Position numbers and translations under genes: made by a program. From contig JAQWRV010000007.1 of the NCBI GenBank assembly GCA_029243545.1, positions 62,001-126,000 of the forward strand: a stretch of 64,000 bases of DNA, read 5' to 3'. Position 1 is the stretch's first letter, and every line of letters begins with the position of its first letter. Origin of the DNA: Rhodospirillaceae bacterium (GTDB lineage: Bacteria > Pseudomonadota > Alphaproteobacteria > Rhodospirillales > Rhodospirillaceae). Below are positions 45,319 through 54,876 of this stretch, one piece after another. The notes beneath the pieces are model-generated. The model saw only the letters and a program-made list of their open reading frames with translations, was not told where the DNA came from and ran no database searches.

Positions 45319-45687
45319 TTAGTTTCTTGACCCGCGGTAGATACAACCCTCACCGCATGAACCCCGACGGATCACAATCTGGCTCAGGGCTGGAAAATTG
45401 CCGTCCAACCGGCCCCACACCCACTGAGCGATGTTCTCCAGGGTTGGGTGTTCCAGGCCTTCCAGATCATTGAGATAGCCGTGATCCAGTTCCGCCTTTA
45501 GGCCGGCAATGGCCTCGTCAACCTCAGAAAAATCCACAATCCAACCAGTTTGGGGGTCAGGCTCACCAGACAGATGCACCTCGGCGGAAAAGGAGTGGCC
45601 GTGCAGCCGCGCGTATTTGTGATCCGGGTCCACATTGGGCGCCAGATGATGGGCGGCTTCGAAGGTGAAACTCTTAAAGATGTCCAT
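45319..45687 (-). CDS. queD: QueD, 6-carboxytetrahydropterin synthase, with Cys-to-Tyr change
   Basis: A 122-residue protein of the PTPS/QueD family: FTFEAAHHL with zinc His, YARLHGHSF with two zinc His, DFSEVDEAIAGLKAELDHGYLND and a C-terminal RRGSCGEGCIYRG. It makes 6-carboxytetrahydropterin in queuosine synthesis. In E. coli QueD the catalytic Cys27 lies in the KCGRLHGHS motif; here this position is Tyr25 (codon TAC). The zinc site is kept. Another Cys may substitute, the enzyme may be impaired, or it may have another role. It is divergent from queC. Confidence 0.88.
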   Translation of the reverse strand: MDIFKSFTFEAAHHLAPNVDPDHKYARLHGHSFSAEVHLSGEPDPQTGWIVDFSEVDEAIAGLKAELDHGYLNDLEGLEHPTLENIAQWVWGRLDGNFPALSQIVIRRGSCGEGCIYRGSRN

Positions 45688-45815
45688 AGAAATGGGTTTT
45701 TCTGGGTTCGCGGTGCCGGTTCACAATGCCGGGTGTATATGATGGCTAAAAGCCTATAAATCAATAGCTTAAAAATGCTTCTTGATCTTCCGTCTATGCT
45801 GGTAAGAAGACACTT

Positions 45816-46535
45816 ATGACCCAGGCGAACTCAGCATTGGTGCTCTTTTCCGGCGGCCAGGATTCCACCACCTGCCTGGCCTGGGCCCTCACCCGCTATG
45901 ACCGGGTTGAGACAGTCGGCTTCGACTATGGCCAGCGCCACCGAGTGGAACTAGACTGCCGCGCCATCCTGCGGAAGCACCTGCACGCTGGTTTTCCCGA
46001 TTGGGCGGGCAAACTGGGTAACGACCACACCCTAAACACCCGCTTTCTCAGTGACCTAGGCGAGACCGCCATGACCCATGATGTGGAGATCGTCGCCACC
46101 ACGGCTGGCTTGCCCTCCACCTTTGTGCCGGGGCGCAACCTCACCTTCCTGACGGCCGCAGCCGGATTGGCCTACCGCCGGGGCATCAGCACCCTGGTCG
46201 GCGGCATGTGCGAGACGGATTACTCCGGCTATCCTGATTGCCGCCGGTCGACCATGGACGCGCAGGAGAAAGCGCTTTCCCTCGGGCTAGACCAGGCCAT
46301 CACCATCGCCACGCCACTCATGGACATGGACAAAGCTGCGACCTGGGCTTTCGCCCGGGAGCTGGGCGGTGATGCCTTCGTCGAACTCATCATTGAACAT
46401 ACCCACACCTGTTACCAAGGAGACCGCGACCATCGCCACCCCTGGGGCTACGGCTGCGCCAGCTGCCCGGCCTGCGACCTGCGGTCCAACGGCTACGCCC
46501 GTTTCAAAGATGGGGGCATGAGAAAAACCACATGA
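45816..46535 (+). CDS. queC: QueC, 7-cyano-7-deazaguanine synthase
   Basis: A 239-residue PP-loop ATPase with [16 protein letters not shown] near the N-terminus and a C-terminal zinc-binding cysteine set ([20 protein letters not shown] followed by ACDLR). It converts 7-carboxy-7-deazaguanine to preQ0 with ATP and ammonia. The last four bases overlap queE (ATGA), indicating coupling. It is divergent from queD by about 130 bases; folE and queF are not seen in the window. Confidence 0.95.
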   Translation: MTQANSALVLFSGGQDSTTCLAWALTRYDRVETVGFDYGQRHRVELDCRAILRKHLHAGFPDWAGKLGNDHTLNTRFLSDLGETAMTHDVEIVATTAGLPSTFVPGRNLTFLTAAAGLAYRRGISTLVGGMCETDYSGYPDCRRSTMDAQEKALSLGLDQAITIATPLMDMDKAATWAFARELGGDAFVELIIEHTHTCYQGDRDHRHPWGYGCASCPACDLRSNGYARFKDGGMRKTT

Positions 46536-47215
46536 GCTATGCGGTCAAAGAGATTCACTACACCCTGCAAGGGGAAGGCGCACGCACCGGACGGGCTGCC
46601 GTGTTCTGCCGTTTCACTGGCTGCAACCTTTGGTCCGGCCGGGAACAGGACCGGGCCACGGCCCAATGCCCGTTTTGCGATACGGACTTCATCGGCACCG
46701 ACGGCCATGGCGGTGGAACCTTCGACACCGCAGAAAAGCTGGCTAAAACCATAGCAGCCTATTGGACTGGGAATGACGTAGGAGGTGATGTTGAGAATGA
46801 TGCCGGCACCGCTACCGCAAAGCCCTATGTGGTATTTACCGGCGGCGAGCCCCTTCTACAGCTCGATGAGATTCTCATTAAAGCGCTGCAAGTGCTTGAT
46901 TTTGAAGTGGCAATTGAAACCAATGGGACCCTACCCGCACCGCCCGGCGTGGACTGGATTTGCGTCAGCCCTAAGGCGGGGACCGCGCAAGTTCAAACCA
47001 CCGGCCATGAGTTGAAGGTGATCTTTCCCCAAGAGGGCTTCGACCCGCTGACCCTAAGCGGTCAGGCCTTCGCCAACCGATTCATTCAGCCCATGGATAT
47101 GCTGGGAGACGACGCGGCATCGCAGGTAAACCTGGATGCCTGCATTGCTTTCTGCCGGGACAACCCGGCCTGGCGCCTCAGCCTTCAGACCCACAAGCTG
47201 CTGGGAATTCCGTAG
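46532..47215 (+). CDS. queE: QueE, 7-carboxy-7-deazaguanine synthase
   Basis: A 227-residue radical-SAM enzyme: [20 protein letters not shown], then [20 protein letters not shown] with the long-spaced C-x14-C-x2-C cluster motif seen in the QueE group, [12 protein letters not shown], and the C-terminal [11 protein letters not shown]. It rearranges 6-carboxytetrahydropterin, the QueD product, to 7-carboxy-7-deazaguanine. It overlaps queC by four bases. Confidence 0.95.
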   Translation: MSYAVKEIHYTLQGEGARTGRAAVFCRFTGCNLWSGREQDRATAQCPFCDTDFIGTDGHGGGTFDTAEKLAKTIAAYWTGNDVGGDVENDAGTATAKPYVVFTGGEPLLQLDEILIKALQVLDFEVAIETNGTLPAPPGVDWICVSPKAGTAQVQTTGHELKVIFPQEGFDPLTLSGQAFANRFIQPMDMLGDDAASQVNLDACIAFCRDNPAWRLSLQTHKLLGIP

Positions 47216-47379
47216 GGAAATCCGCACGCCACACTCCAGTCACACTCAGGCGCGTGGAGCCATCCTTAAGGCTTCGCGAAAGCAGGCATTGTCTCTATAT
47301 GAAAGTGCCCCTCTATACGCACCATGGCCAATGCAGATAAAATAGGAGGCCTGCGCCGCGCCGCAACACGGAAGTCAAT

Positions 47380-48144
47380 ATGAGCGAACCTGGTTTTTAT
47401 ACGGTCGACCTTTTCGATTGCCCCAACTTCCGGATGTTTCACAACAATGACTGCCCCCGCGCAGTGGACATTCTGGAACACAAATTCTTCGAGCCCATGT
47501 CCATGCGGCTGTGGTGCCACCTGGTGCAAAGCGCCGGCACGGTTATGGATATCGGTGCCCATGTGGGTGTCTATAGCCTAGCGGCTGCGGCGTTGCGGCC
47601 GGATGTTCCCATACATGCCTTTGAGCCAAACCCTGATGTATTCGCGCGTCTCGCCCTGCACATCAATTTGAATGGGTTTACCAACATTCAGCCGCACCGG
47701 CATGCGATTGCCCATACTGAGAAAGTGAGTTTTATCCGCTGGTCTAAAAAAGGCCTGGGTTTCTTATCGTCTGGCACGCAATTGGGAGAGGCCATGGACG
47801 GCTATAACGAAGCAGTTGTCTTCGTGCGCCCGCTGGATGTCAGCCACAAAAGACCGCCCATCATCATGAAGATTGATGTGGAGGGGGCGGAGCAATTGGT
47901 TTTTGACGGCATGAGCCTAGTGCACAGGCCGGATATAATTCTCGAAACCTTCGATCCTAAAAACGCATCTTATATAGGGCATATGACAAAAGAATTGGGG
48001 TATTCCTATTTTCTCGTTGATGAACATAACATGACCCTTATGCCGGAACCCACTCTCCTCCCTCGTGACCCGACTGGCGTAAACTTCAACCAGTTCCTTA
48101 CGACACAACCGGATTCTATAGAGAGCTGGATAAAAAACAGGTAA
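47380..48144 (+). CDS. FkbM-family methyltransferase
   Basis: A 254-residue SAM methyltransferase with VMDIGAHVGVYSLAAAAL (motif I), IHAFEPNPDVFARLALHINL and IIMKIDVEGAEQLVFDGM, the EP and DVEG signature of FkbM proteins that O-methylate sugars and polyketides. The next gene encodes a large glycan-synthesis protein on the same strand, so the acceptor is probably a surface sugar (inference). I see only a weak ribosome site before the ATG. Confidence 0.88.
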   Translation: MSEPGFYTVDLFDCPNFRMFHNNDCPRAVDILEHKFFEPMSMRLWCHLVQSAGTVMDIGAHVGVYSLAAAALRPDVPIHAFEPNPDVFARLALHINLNGFTNIQPHRHAIAHTEKVSFIRWSKKGLGFLSSGTQLGEAMDGYNEAVVFVRPLDVSHKRPPIIMKIDVEGAEQLVFDGMSLVHRPDIILETFDPKNASYIGHMTKELGYSYFLVDEHNMTLMPEPTLLPRDPTGVNFNQFLTTQPDSIESWIKNR

Positions 48145-48198
48145 AACAGAACTGGCCAGGATCAAGCGGGCAGACTCTTTTTTCGCGAACGGATTGTT

Positions 48199-50361
48199 AT
48201 GTTCAAGCTAGAGCACGAGTGGGACGCCAGAGAAAAAGCCGGCCTGCCGAAGTATCACTCCGTTGACCAAACGGATATAGGCTTCCGCTTTACCGAGCCC
48301 AGTTCACCCGACGCCGGCATAACCGCATTCCTGCAAGGTGATTACGACGCCATGGAGGCCGCATGGAAAGGCGCCGACGACGTTAAAATATGCACCACGT
48401 CTCAGCTCATTGGTCCACAACCCCTCCATGAACTACCAGATGTGGAAACCATCTACGAAGCACCGCCGGGATACCTCGCCTGGCTGGCCTGCGATGAGCA
48501 ATATTTTGCCCAGTTCGGCGCCAAATTCTTGGCGACGATAGCTAACCATGGAGACGCGGCGCATGTGCATCTGATGGATGCCGACCCCACCTATGCCAAG
48601 GAGGTCATCACCTCCCTCAACCGCCCCATTGGATTAACCGTTGAACAGCCAATGGCCGGACCGAGTTACTACCACTCCATCCGCTTCTGCCGGCTAGCCC
48701 AGCTGATGAAAACGCGCAGCGACCCCATCGCCTTGCTCGATGTCGACGCCCTGGCGAACCGGCCTGTATCTGATTTGCCCACCGTCCCCATCGGCATGCG
48801 CATGCGCCCTGGCCGTCTTGAACCCTGGAACCAGTGCAACGCCAGCGTCGTCATTGCCACACCGGAGGGGCAGACCTATTTCGATGCTGTCGCCGACTAC
48901 ATGTTTTATTTTTGGAAACGCAATCAACTACGCTGGCAAATCGACCAAGCGGCGCTATTTTTCGTTTGGAAGCGCCTGGGAGTCCATATTCATACTCTGA
49001 ATGTCCAAGAGGTCGATTACGACTACCAGGACGACGGTATCGTGTGGTGCAACAGCGGCCGGACGAAATGGTACGACAACGACCCCTCCCGGAACCGCTA
49101 TGCCGTGAAAGCCGCCACAGTTGAAGTCCCATCGGCCATGACGACCGCCCGCGCCAAACGAGAACAGTCCGTCGAGCGCATCGCATATTTATCGTGTGAG
49201 CTAACAAGCCGCGATCTCGATAACCGGCTGCTCATTGCATCGCACCTGTGCGACATGGGCATCATCGTTCTTCTCGGTCATTTTTGGGGTGTAAATGGCA
49301 ACATCGGCCGCGCCACCCCCGGTTGCCATCTATTCACAACTGCCAACGATGTGCAGGCGCGCGCCATGCAAAAGGCCGTAACCACCGGGAATTATGTGAT
49401 TGCGACGGATACCGAAGGCCTCCCTCTTGCCAATCCAATACAGAACGTTTCCGGAATTGCAGTTTCCCTGTGTGATAAATTTCTCGTCGACTCTCAGTCA
49501 CATAGAGATTTATTGGCTGAACGTTTCGGCGATGAAAAATTCACCATCACCGGGTCACCCCGCCTGGATTATTTAGTCAACACGCCGATTGAACCCATAG
49601 GCGGGGATCCTTACGTCTTGTTCAACACCGGCCTGGGAATCATCAACAGTGTGTGGGGTAGCCCGCTGGAAGCTCTGCAAGCAATGGGCGGTGCCATGGA
49701 ACTGACGGAGGCGGAGGCCGAGCTGACGGTCAAAGCGGAGACTGCGGCCCTGGACGTAATCTCGCCCCTCATCCGCTGGCTAGCACCGCAAACCCGAGTA
49801 GTTATACGTCCTCATCCGTCAGAAAATGCTCAGGCCTGGCGCAACGCGTTTCCCGTAATTGAAGTTGTCGAAGGGTCCTCGCCTTATCCTTGGATCAAAG
49901 GAGCGCAGGTGGTTATTCATGCCAATTCAACGTCAGGCATAGAGGCGGCAGCCTTGGGCACACCCGCCCTCAACATTGATCCCGTTGCGGAATGGGGTGA
50001 GAAATTCGTCATCAAAGATTACAATTGTTCTGTACGTTCGGCCCAAGAAGCACAGCACGTGCTCGCCGCTTTCTTGAATGAGAACAGCGGACCCTTAGCC
50101 GAAAAAAATGATAGAATTGCCGGCTTGCCTCTGAGCGGGGCCATCAATACGGCACGTCATATTGCTGAAACGTTAAAGGACGCTAAGCCTTTTAAAGGCC
50201 AGTTCCGCTGGAGCCCGGTTGACCGGGGTGACCTCCATCGCTCGAAATTCTCCGTCGCGAAGGAAGAACTAAAAGACCGACTCACCCACATCAATTTCTC
50301 GGGCGCGGTTAAGCCGGTGGACGATTCGACCTTCCTGATGTGGAAGCAGACTAAGGCTTAG
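48199..50361 (+). CDS. Two-module surface-glycan enzyme (GT-A-like plus capsule-type GT-B-like domain)
   Basis: A 720-residue protein. The N-terminal half (about 80-310) resembles a nucleotide-sugar GT-A domain: HLMDADPTYAKEVI and an IALLDVDALANRPV acidic motif, QCNASVVIATPEG and WQIDQAALFFVWK. The C-terminal half (about 330-660) resembles surface-carbohydrate/CDP-glycerol-type GT-B proteins: GIIVLLGHFWGVN, NYVIATDTEGLPL, FTITGSPRLDYLV, VVIRPHPSEN and VIHANSTSGIEAAALGTPAL. No transmembrane segment. Together with the FkbM gene it suggests synthesis and methylation of an exported glycan. A fusion of the two modules is uncommon. Confidence 0.75.
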   Translation: MFKLEHEWDAREKAGLPKYHSVDQTDIGFRFTEPSSPDAGITAFLQGDYDAMEAAWKGADDVKICTTSQLIGPQPLHELPDVETIYEAPPGYLAWLACDEQYFAQFGAKFLATIANHGDAAHVHLMDADPTYAKEVITSLNRPIGLTVEQPMAGPSYYHSIRFCRLAQLMKTRSDPIALLDVDALANRPVSDLPTVPIGMRMRPGRLEPWNQCNASVVIATPEGQTYFDAVADYMFYFWKRNQLRWQIDQAALFFVWKRLGVHIHTLNVQEVDYDYQDDGIVWCNSGRTKWYDNDPSRNRYAVKAATVEVPSAMTTARAKREQSVERIAYLSCELTSRDLDNRLLIASHLCDMGIIVLLGHFWGVNGNIGRATPGCHLFTTANDVQARAMQKAVTTGNYVIATDTEGLPLANPIQNVSGIAVSLCDKFLVDSQSHRDLLAERFGDEKFTITGSPRLDYLVNTPIEPIGGDPYVLFNTGLGIINSVWGSPLEALQAMGGAMELTEAEAELTVKAETAALDVISPLIRWLAPQTRVVIRPHPSENAQAWRNAFPVIEVVEGSSPYPWIKGAQVVIHANSTSGIEAAALGTPALNIDPVAEWGEKFVIKDYNCSVRSAQEAQHVLAAFLNENSGPLAEKNDRIAGLPLSGAINTARHIAETLKDAKPFKGQFRWSPVDRGDLHRSKFSVAKEELKDRLTHINFSGAVKPVDDSTFLMWKQTKA

Positions 50362-50421
50362 TGACCGCGCTTGGCTTTTTAGTTTGAATAATAATTTTGG
50401 CGCTGCGCGCTTGCACAACTT

Positions 50422-50735
50422 CTAGTTTGCACGCTTACGCGTGACGCCAAACCCAGCCAGCCCGAATACTAGAATGAGAATTGCGCCGGGACCTGGGACG
50501 CCTCACCTGTTGCACCTTGTATGACGACCAGCTGGAAGAAGTCGTCGCCGAACTCATCAATGATGAGATTGGTTGAGAAGAACAAGCCGCCCGTCAGCGA
50601 TGCAACGTTGACGCTCAAGAACGCACCCATGATACAATGAGGGATGGTCAGGTCAAAAAAATATCCCCGGCCATGGGTGAGAAAGCGTTGGGGAGATCAA
50701 TCAGCGCAATAGCCAATATGCCGCCGAGGGTAACG
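50422..50735 (-). pseudogene. Decayed PEP-CTERM protein gene
   Basis: The minus strand ends with VPGPGAILILVFGLAGFGVT and RKRAN-stop (TAG at 50422-50424), a clear PEP-CTERM-type sorting signal: P-x-P motif, hydrophobic helix, basic tail. The preceding body is in another frame (MGAFLSVNVASLTGGLFFST, IIDEFGDDFFQLVVIQGATG), and before that a third frame (LPNAFSPMAGDIF) separated by an A7/T7 run at 50655-50661. At least two frameshifts separate the pieces. PEP-CTERM proteins are cut and anchored by exosortase. Confidence 0.75.
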
Positions 50736-50791
50736 CTCCTGGCCGCACCCGGTGCCGACGGAAATGATGAAAACTCAATGCAAAAGAGTCT

Positions 50792-52333
50792 TTAGATAAT
50801 AGCTTCGATAAGGCGGGGCCCTGCAGATTTCATACAAGTATTGAACTGGTCAGAAAATTGTTCTGCGGTTTCCGCACGCATGGCTTCAACGCCCATGCTT
50901 TCAGCAAGTTTGACGTAATCCAAGTTAGGGTCAGTGAGATCCACCAAGCGCTCCAATTCAGGACTGCCCTGATTGAGGCCGAGACGCTCTAGTTCCATTT
51001 TAAGAACAGCGTAAGCTCGGTTGACGAAGACTACGGTGGTGACATCGAGCCTTGCTCGCGCCTGGGTCCAAAGAGTTTGGCAGGTATACATATGAGCGCC
51101 GTCGCCTTGGAGACAAAGCACCTTTCGATCGGGGCAAGCGACAGCAGCACCGGTAGCAGCGGTTCCACCTTGGCCAAGCCCACCGCCGGTTAAACCCAGT
51201 AAATCATGAGGTACGGCAGACTGAGTGAGTTCGAAGCATGGCACACCCGCCGTATTGGCTTCCTCAGAAACAATAAGGCCTTCAGGTAGATCGCGCGCAA
51301 TAATAGCCGCCGCCTTGTCAGCGGTTAAGTCACCTCTTGGTCGATCAGGCAAAGCCGGATCAACCACAGGAGAGGTATCGCTAGCGCAAAGGGCATTAGC
51401 CAGTGCACGCAGGCCACCGCCAAAATCACCGCCCGGTTTGACCATGTTATGCACGGCGCAGGTTTTGGGCAGCACCGCACCGCCACCATCGGGAAGATCA
51501 AAAAATGTCGCCGGCTGTTCTGCCCCAATCAAAATGGCATGGCGCAGGTTGGCCACGTCGGCCGCCGCGTCTTTATGCAGGTACGGTAATATTTCGGGTT
51601 CAAAGTGCCCTGTTCCGCGTTGCATACGGGCGCAGAACCGAGACCCTATAATCCGCGCGCCGGTCGCAGCCTGAATGCAGGCGGCGGCTTCTAAATCCTC
51701 GCCCATGATAACTGGACCACCGAGCACAAGGGCGGATGGTTCGCCAGCACGCAATGCCTGGGCGGCGGCGTCAACTGCATCGGCAGAGATAGGTTGGGAA
51801 GACAGCAAGGATGATGCGGGTTGAGGCTGCCCCGCTTCACTCCAGGTGCAATCGCCGGGCACAATGAGAGTCGCCACTTGTGCCGGCGGTCCTACAGCGG
51901 CGGCAAAGGCGTCACTGACATCACGGCCAACGTCTTCCGGCGCTGCGACCTCTCGCACCCAACCAGAGACCGGCGCTGCTAAGGCGGCCACATCGGACAT
52001 CAACGGCACATTGTATTGCTGATGATTACGACTGTGCTGGCCGACCACATTCACCACTGGCATATGCGCCTTTTGTGCGTTGTGCAGATTGGCCAGGCCG
52101 TTAGCGAGACCAACACCTTGATGCAAAAGAGTCATCGCCGGCTTGCCGGCCATGCGCGCGTACCCATCAGCCGAGCCTGTGGCCACGGCTTCAAACAGAG
52201 TCATCACCGGACGAATACGATTGCCCCCTTCAAGAGCAGCGATGGACTGAACTTCAGTCGTACCCGGATTGAGGAAACAGACTTCTATACCGGCGTTGGC
52301 CAGTGTCTCAACAAGAACATCACTACCCTGCAT
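50792..52333 (-). CDS. ThDP-dependent enzyme, acetolactate-synthase-like (MdlC/IlvB type)
   Basis: A 513-residue cytoplasmic ThDP enzyme. The N-terminal domain has LVETLANAGIEVCFLNPGTT and the catalytic Glu in MTLFEAVATGSADGYARMAG. The C-terminal domain has GGLGQGGTAATGAAVACPDR and the ThDP motif LCLQGDGAHMYTCQTLWTQA with FVNRAYAVL. Relatives include benzoylformate decarboxylase and uncharacterised acetolactate-synthase-like proteins. Unlike the ThDP enzyme at 23.1 kb it has no export signal. Cupin genes lie next to it. Substrate unknown; probably a 2-oxo acid. Confidence 0.88.
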   Translation of the reverse strand: MQGSDVLVETLANAGIEVCFLNPGTTEVQSIAALEGGNRIRPVMTLFEAVATGSADGYARMAGKPAMTLLHQGVGLANGLANLHNAQKAHMPVVNVVGQHSRNHQQYNVPLMSDVAALAAPVSGWVREVAAPEDVGRDVSDAFAAAVGPPAQVATLIVPGDCTWSEAGQPQPASSLLSSQPISADAVDAAAQALRAGEPSALVLGGPVIMGEDLEAAACIQAATGARIIGSRFCARMQRGTGHFEPEILPYLHKDAAADVANLRHAILIGAEQPATFFDLPDGGGAVLPKTCAVHNMVKPGGDFGGGLRALANALCASDTSPVVDPALPDRPRGDLTADKAAAIIARDLPEGLIVSEEANTAGVPCFELTQSAVPHDLLGLTGGGLGQGGTAATGAAVACPDRKVLCLQGDGAHMYTCQTLWTQARARLDVTTVVFVNRAYAVLKMELERLGLNQGSPELERLVDLTDPNLDYVKLAESMGVEAMRAETAEQFSDQFNTCMKSAGPRLIEAII

Positions 52334-52468
52334 GGAGCAGATCTCCCCAAGGCTGTGCGTGCTCTATGGATGTGATGCAATGCGGATGCGTCATACTGTG
52401 GTCCCCGGCCTTTAGAGTACAGTAGCCCAAGGCAGTATTCCGTTGGAGATTCAATTACCCAATGCCAC

Positions 52469-53335
52469 CTAAAAGGGCGCCGTCTCGTGACCCGGCACTT
52501 GACCGTATTGGGCTAACCCCGGTGGTAGGATGGGGCGGTGTTCCGGTGTCCGTGATAAAGGCACGCCCCCAGTCGGATACTCAGTACTTAAGGGACCGCC
52601 CTTGCTACGGAAAAACATAGTGTTGCCTGTCTTCGATCCAAACGGACCATGCCGCTTGCCGGGCGGGCGCCAAAAATAGGCGCCGGGCATCATCAAACCG
52701 TTTGGCGCCATCATGTCACCGGTGACGAGATACATTTCTTCGACAACCGGGTGGATTTCCTCCGCACCGCCGTGCCAGCGGGGCATGGCGCATAAAATCC
52801 AAGTTTGTTCGTGGCTATGGGGGTCTTCCCTGAGAAGAATGTAACCACTGCTAAGGAGTTCTTGCATGATGCCGTCTGTCTCTGCAACACCTAGCACGGC
52901 AAAGTCCGTTGAAAGGGGCGTGACCAGCGTATCAATGCGTTCAACCAGCCGCGTTTGGTCGTACCCAATGGCGAGCGGTTCTCCTGCATTCGTTCTCGGT
53001 TCACCGGAAAAGAAGGTCAGCACCACGGCACCGTCCTCACTGAATGCCGACTGACGCGGATAACCGGCAGGAAGGTGAGCGTAACAACGGTCGGAGTAGT
53101 GTGTGCTGTTGACGTTCAAGCAACCGCCGAGAACAAAGAGTTCCTCGTCTTCGGACAAACGGCCCTCTATATCGCATCGCCATCCTGGCGGATAGCGAAC
53201 AAGCGCACTCATTGCGCCGGTGTCGGCATCGCGGCTCAATATCTTAAACTCTGTTCCTGCATAGATGCCCCGCCAGGGGGTTGGCCCCCAGGGCAAGGCT
53301 TGCGATTGAATAAACTCGATATGGGGTCGGGTCAT
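52469..53335 (-). CDS. Double-cupin protein, DUF4437-like (paralogue 1)
   Basis: A 288-residue protein starting MTRPHIEFIQSQALPWGPTP, with two cupin half-domains (first about 25-110, second about 165-250) containing LVRYPPGWRCDIEGRLSEDE, EELFVLGG, HPVVEEMYLVTGD and PGAYFWRPPGKRHGP. The paralogue at 53484 shares the start motif and spacing. Cupins may be metal-dependent dioxygenases or isomerases. The ATG at 53335 follows GAGGA. It is divergent from its paralogue by 148 bases, so both probably share a control region. Confidence 0.8.
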   Translation of the reverse strand: MTRPHIEFIQSQALPWGPTPWRGIYAGTEFKILSRDADTGAMSALVRYPPGWRCDIEGRLSEDEELFVLGGCLNVNSTHYSDRCYAHLPAGYPRQSAFSEDGAVVLTFFSGEPRTNAGEPLAIGYDQTRLVERIDTLVTPLSTDFAVLGVAETDGIMQELLSSGYILLREDPHSHEQTWILCAMPRWHGGAEEIHPVVEEMYLVTGDMMAPNGLMMPGAYFWRPPGKRHGPFGSKTGNTMFFRSKGGPLSTEYPTGGVPLSRTPEHRPILPPGLAQYGQVPGHETAPF

Positions 53336-53483
53336 GCTGTGGTTCCTCACTTTAGCAGGACAATAGACCAACCCAGGCAGGCTTTGCAGAATCAATTCTC
53401 GTAAACCGAGCCGAGAGCGTTGCACCACCTCTAACGCTCGGCCATGATCGCGCTAACAACAGGCAAACATCTGGGACGATTTC

Positions 53484-54329
53484 ATGGCGCGGCCGCATAT
53501 TCTTTTCATACAGGCGCAGGACATTCCTTGGCACCAAGGGCTCTATGGCCCAGGCCGCGACGACATCGAGATGAAAATTCTTTCCATCGACGCAGCCGGC
53601 ACGGATTCCACCACCATCATTCGCTACCCCAAGGGTTGGAGCCGTAGCGAGCCGGAATTCCTCACAGCCCATGAAGAGTTCCTCGTACTGGCTGGATCGA
53701 TCACCATCAACGGCCGGACCTACATCACTCACCAATACGGTTTCCTGCCCGCCGGCTACACCCGCCAGCAGGCCTCGTCGAACCAAGGCTGCGTGTTGCT
53801 CACCACCTTCGCCGACAAGCCGGAAGTCAAAGCCGGGGCTGGGCCCGACTACGATGAGAAGCTCCTGATCCCGTTTGTTGATCCCATGACTATGGAATGG
53901 GACGAGGGTTTAACTGACCCTAAGTTTGCCGGCGGCACCTCCATCAAACCGCTACGCAATGACCCTTATACGCAAGAACAATCGTTCCTCTACTGCACAC
54001 GCCCTCATCGGGTGCCCGCCGGGATGATGAAACCCAAGTGGACTCACCCCATGATCGAAGAAGTGTTCTGCATCGATGGAGAATATGTGTGGGGTGATTG
54101 CGGCCGCATGGGCCCGGGCGGCTACTGCTGGTGGCTCGAAGGCGAATACCACGGTCCAGCCGGTACTGATACGGGCTACCATCTCTGGGTGCGCACGGTG
54201 AATGGACCATTGGCCAACACCATCGCCGAAGAAAAATCGCCGTTCACGTGGGACCCGGAATTCACCCCCTCCCTGCCCGACGATCTCAGAAAAATCGCCA
54301 AGCCTTATGCGAGGCCGCCAAATTATTAG
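53484..54329 (+). CDS. Double-cupin protein, DUF4437-like (paralogue 2)
   Basis: A 281-residue protein starting MARPHILFIQAQDIPWHQGL with cupin motifs TTIIRYPKGWSRSEPEFLTA, HEEFLVLAGS, PAGYTRQQA, and in the second half HPMIEEVFCIDGEYVWGDCG and GGYCWWLEGEYHGPAGTDTG. It is clearly homologous to the divergent gene at 52469-53335 but diverged, so the two proteins may be partners or have different substrates. It starts a plus-strand run with a SnoaL-like gene (21 bases later) and an SDR. Confidence 0.82.
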   Translation: MARPHILFIQAQDIPWHQGLYGPGRDDIEMKILSIDAAGTDSTTIIRYPKGWSRSEPEFLTAHEEFLVLAGSITINGRTYITHQYGFLPAGYTRQQASSNQGCVLLTTFADKPEVKAGAGPDYDEKLLIPFVDPMTMEWDEGLTDPKFAGGTSIKPLRNDPYTQEQSFLYCTRPHRVPAGMMKPKWTHPMIEEVFCIDGEYVWGDCGRMGPGGYCWWLEGEYHGPAGTDTGYHLWVRTVNGPLANTIAEEKSPFTWDPEFTPSLPDDLRKIAKPYARPPNY

Positions 54330-54350
54330 AGCGAGTTAATAGGTTCAATA

Positions 54351-54794
54351 ATGACGGACGTTATCAGAGACTACATCACCCTTGCCCCCGGTTCCGATGA
54401 AGAAGCCGCGTTCAGGGTGATCGAAGGTGTTTACGAGGCCTATCGGACCTTTAGTCCTGAAAATATCGAAGACGTGCAGGTATCAGAATACTCCGTTTGG
54501 GATGGCACTTTGCCGCAGTTATTCAAGTCCCTCGCCGAGGTCAAAGAGTTTCATAAGAAAGACCAAGAGAACACCAAAGCGCGTGGCCCCTTTTCTTTCG
54601 AGATAAAACCTCTACGCATCGACATTAATGGCGATTGGGCGCTCGTGCTCTGTCACATGGCAGCAGAATGGCAAGCCCCCAACGGCCTCGCCATGCACAT
54701 GCGCCTGACCGACGTTATGAAAAAAGTCGATGGCAAGTGGCGTATGTATCATCACCACGAAAGCGAAGAGCCACGTGGGTACAGCCACATTTAA
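54351..54794 (+). CDS. SnoaL-like / ketosteroid-isomerase-fold protein
   Basis: A 147-residue NTF2-like protein: FRVIEGVYEAYRTFSPENIE, WDGTLPQLFKSLAEVKEFHK, a central ALVLCHMAAEWQAPNG strand and C-terminal DVMKKVDGKWRMYHHHESEE, typical of the SnoaL-like family in which the last strand ends in W-x-h-x-H-x-S. The gene follows the cupin gene by 21 bases and precedes an SDR, forming a likely small catabolic or tailoring operon. Confidence 0.8.
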   Translation: MTDVIRDYITLAPGSDEEAAFRVIEGVYEAYRTFSPENIEDVQVSEYSVWDGTLPQLFKSLAEVKEFHKKDQENTKARGPFSFEIKPLRIDINGDWALVLCHMAAEWQAPNGLAMHMRLTDVMKKVDGKWRMYHHHESEEPRGYSHI

Positions 54795-54876
54795 AACAAG
54801 TGCCTATGCCCACATCTAATGGTTAGCTAATAAGGCGCTAGAATAGCCACGTTCAATTTCTTAAAGGGATAACACT

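Noticed and set aside
53352-53786. A 144-codon antisense frame spanning the cupin intergenic region
   Set aside because: It overlaps two supported cupin genes including their shared control region and looks like codon-bias shadow.
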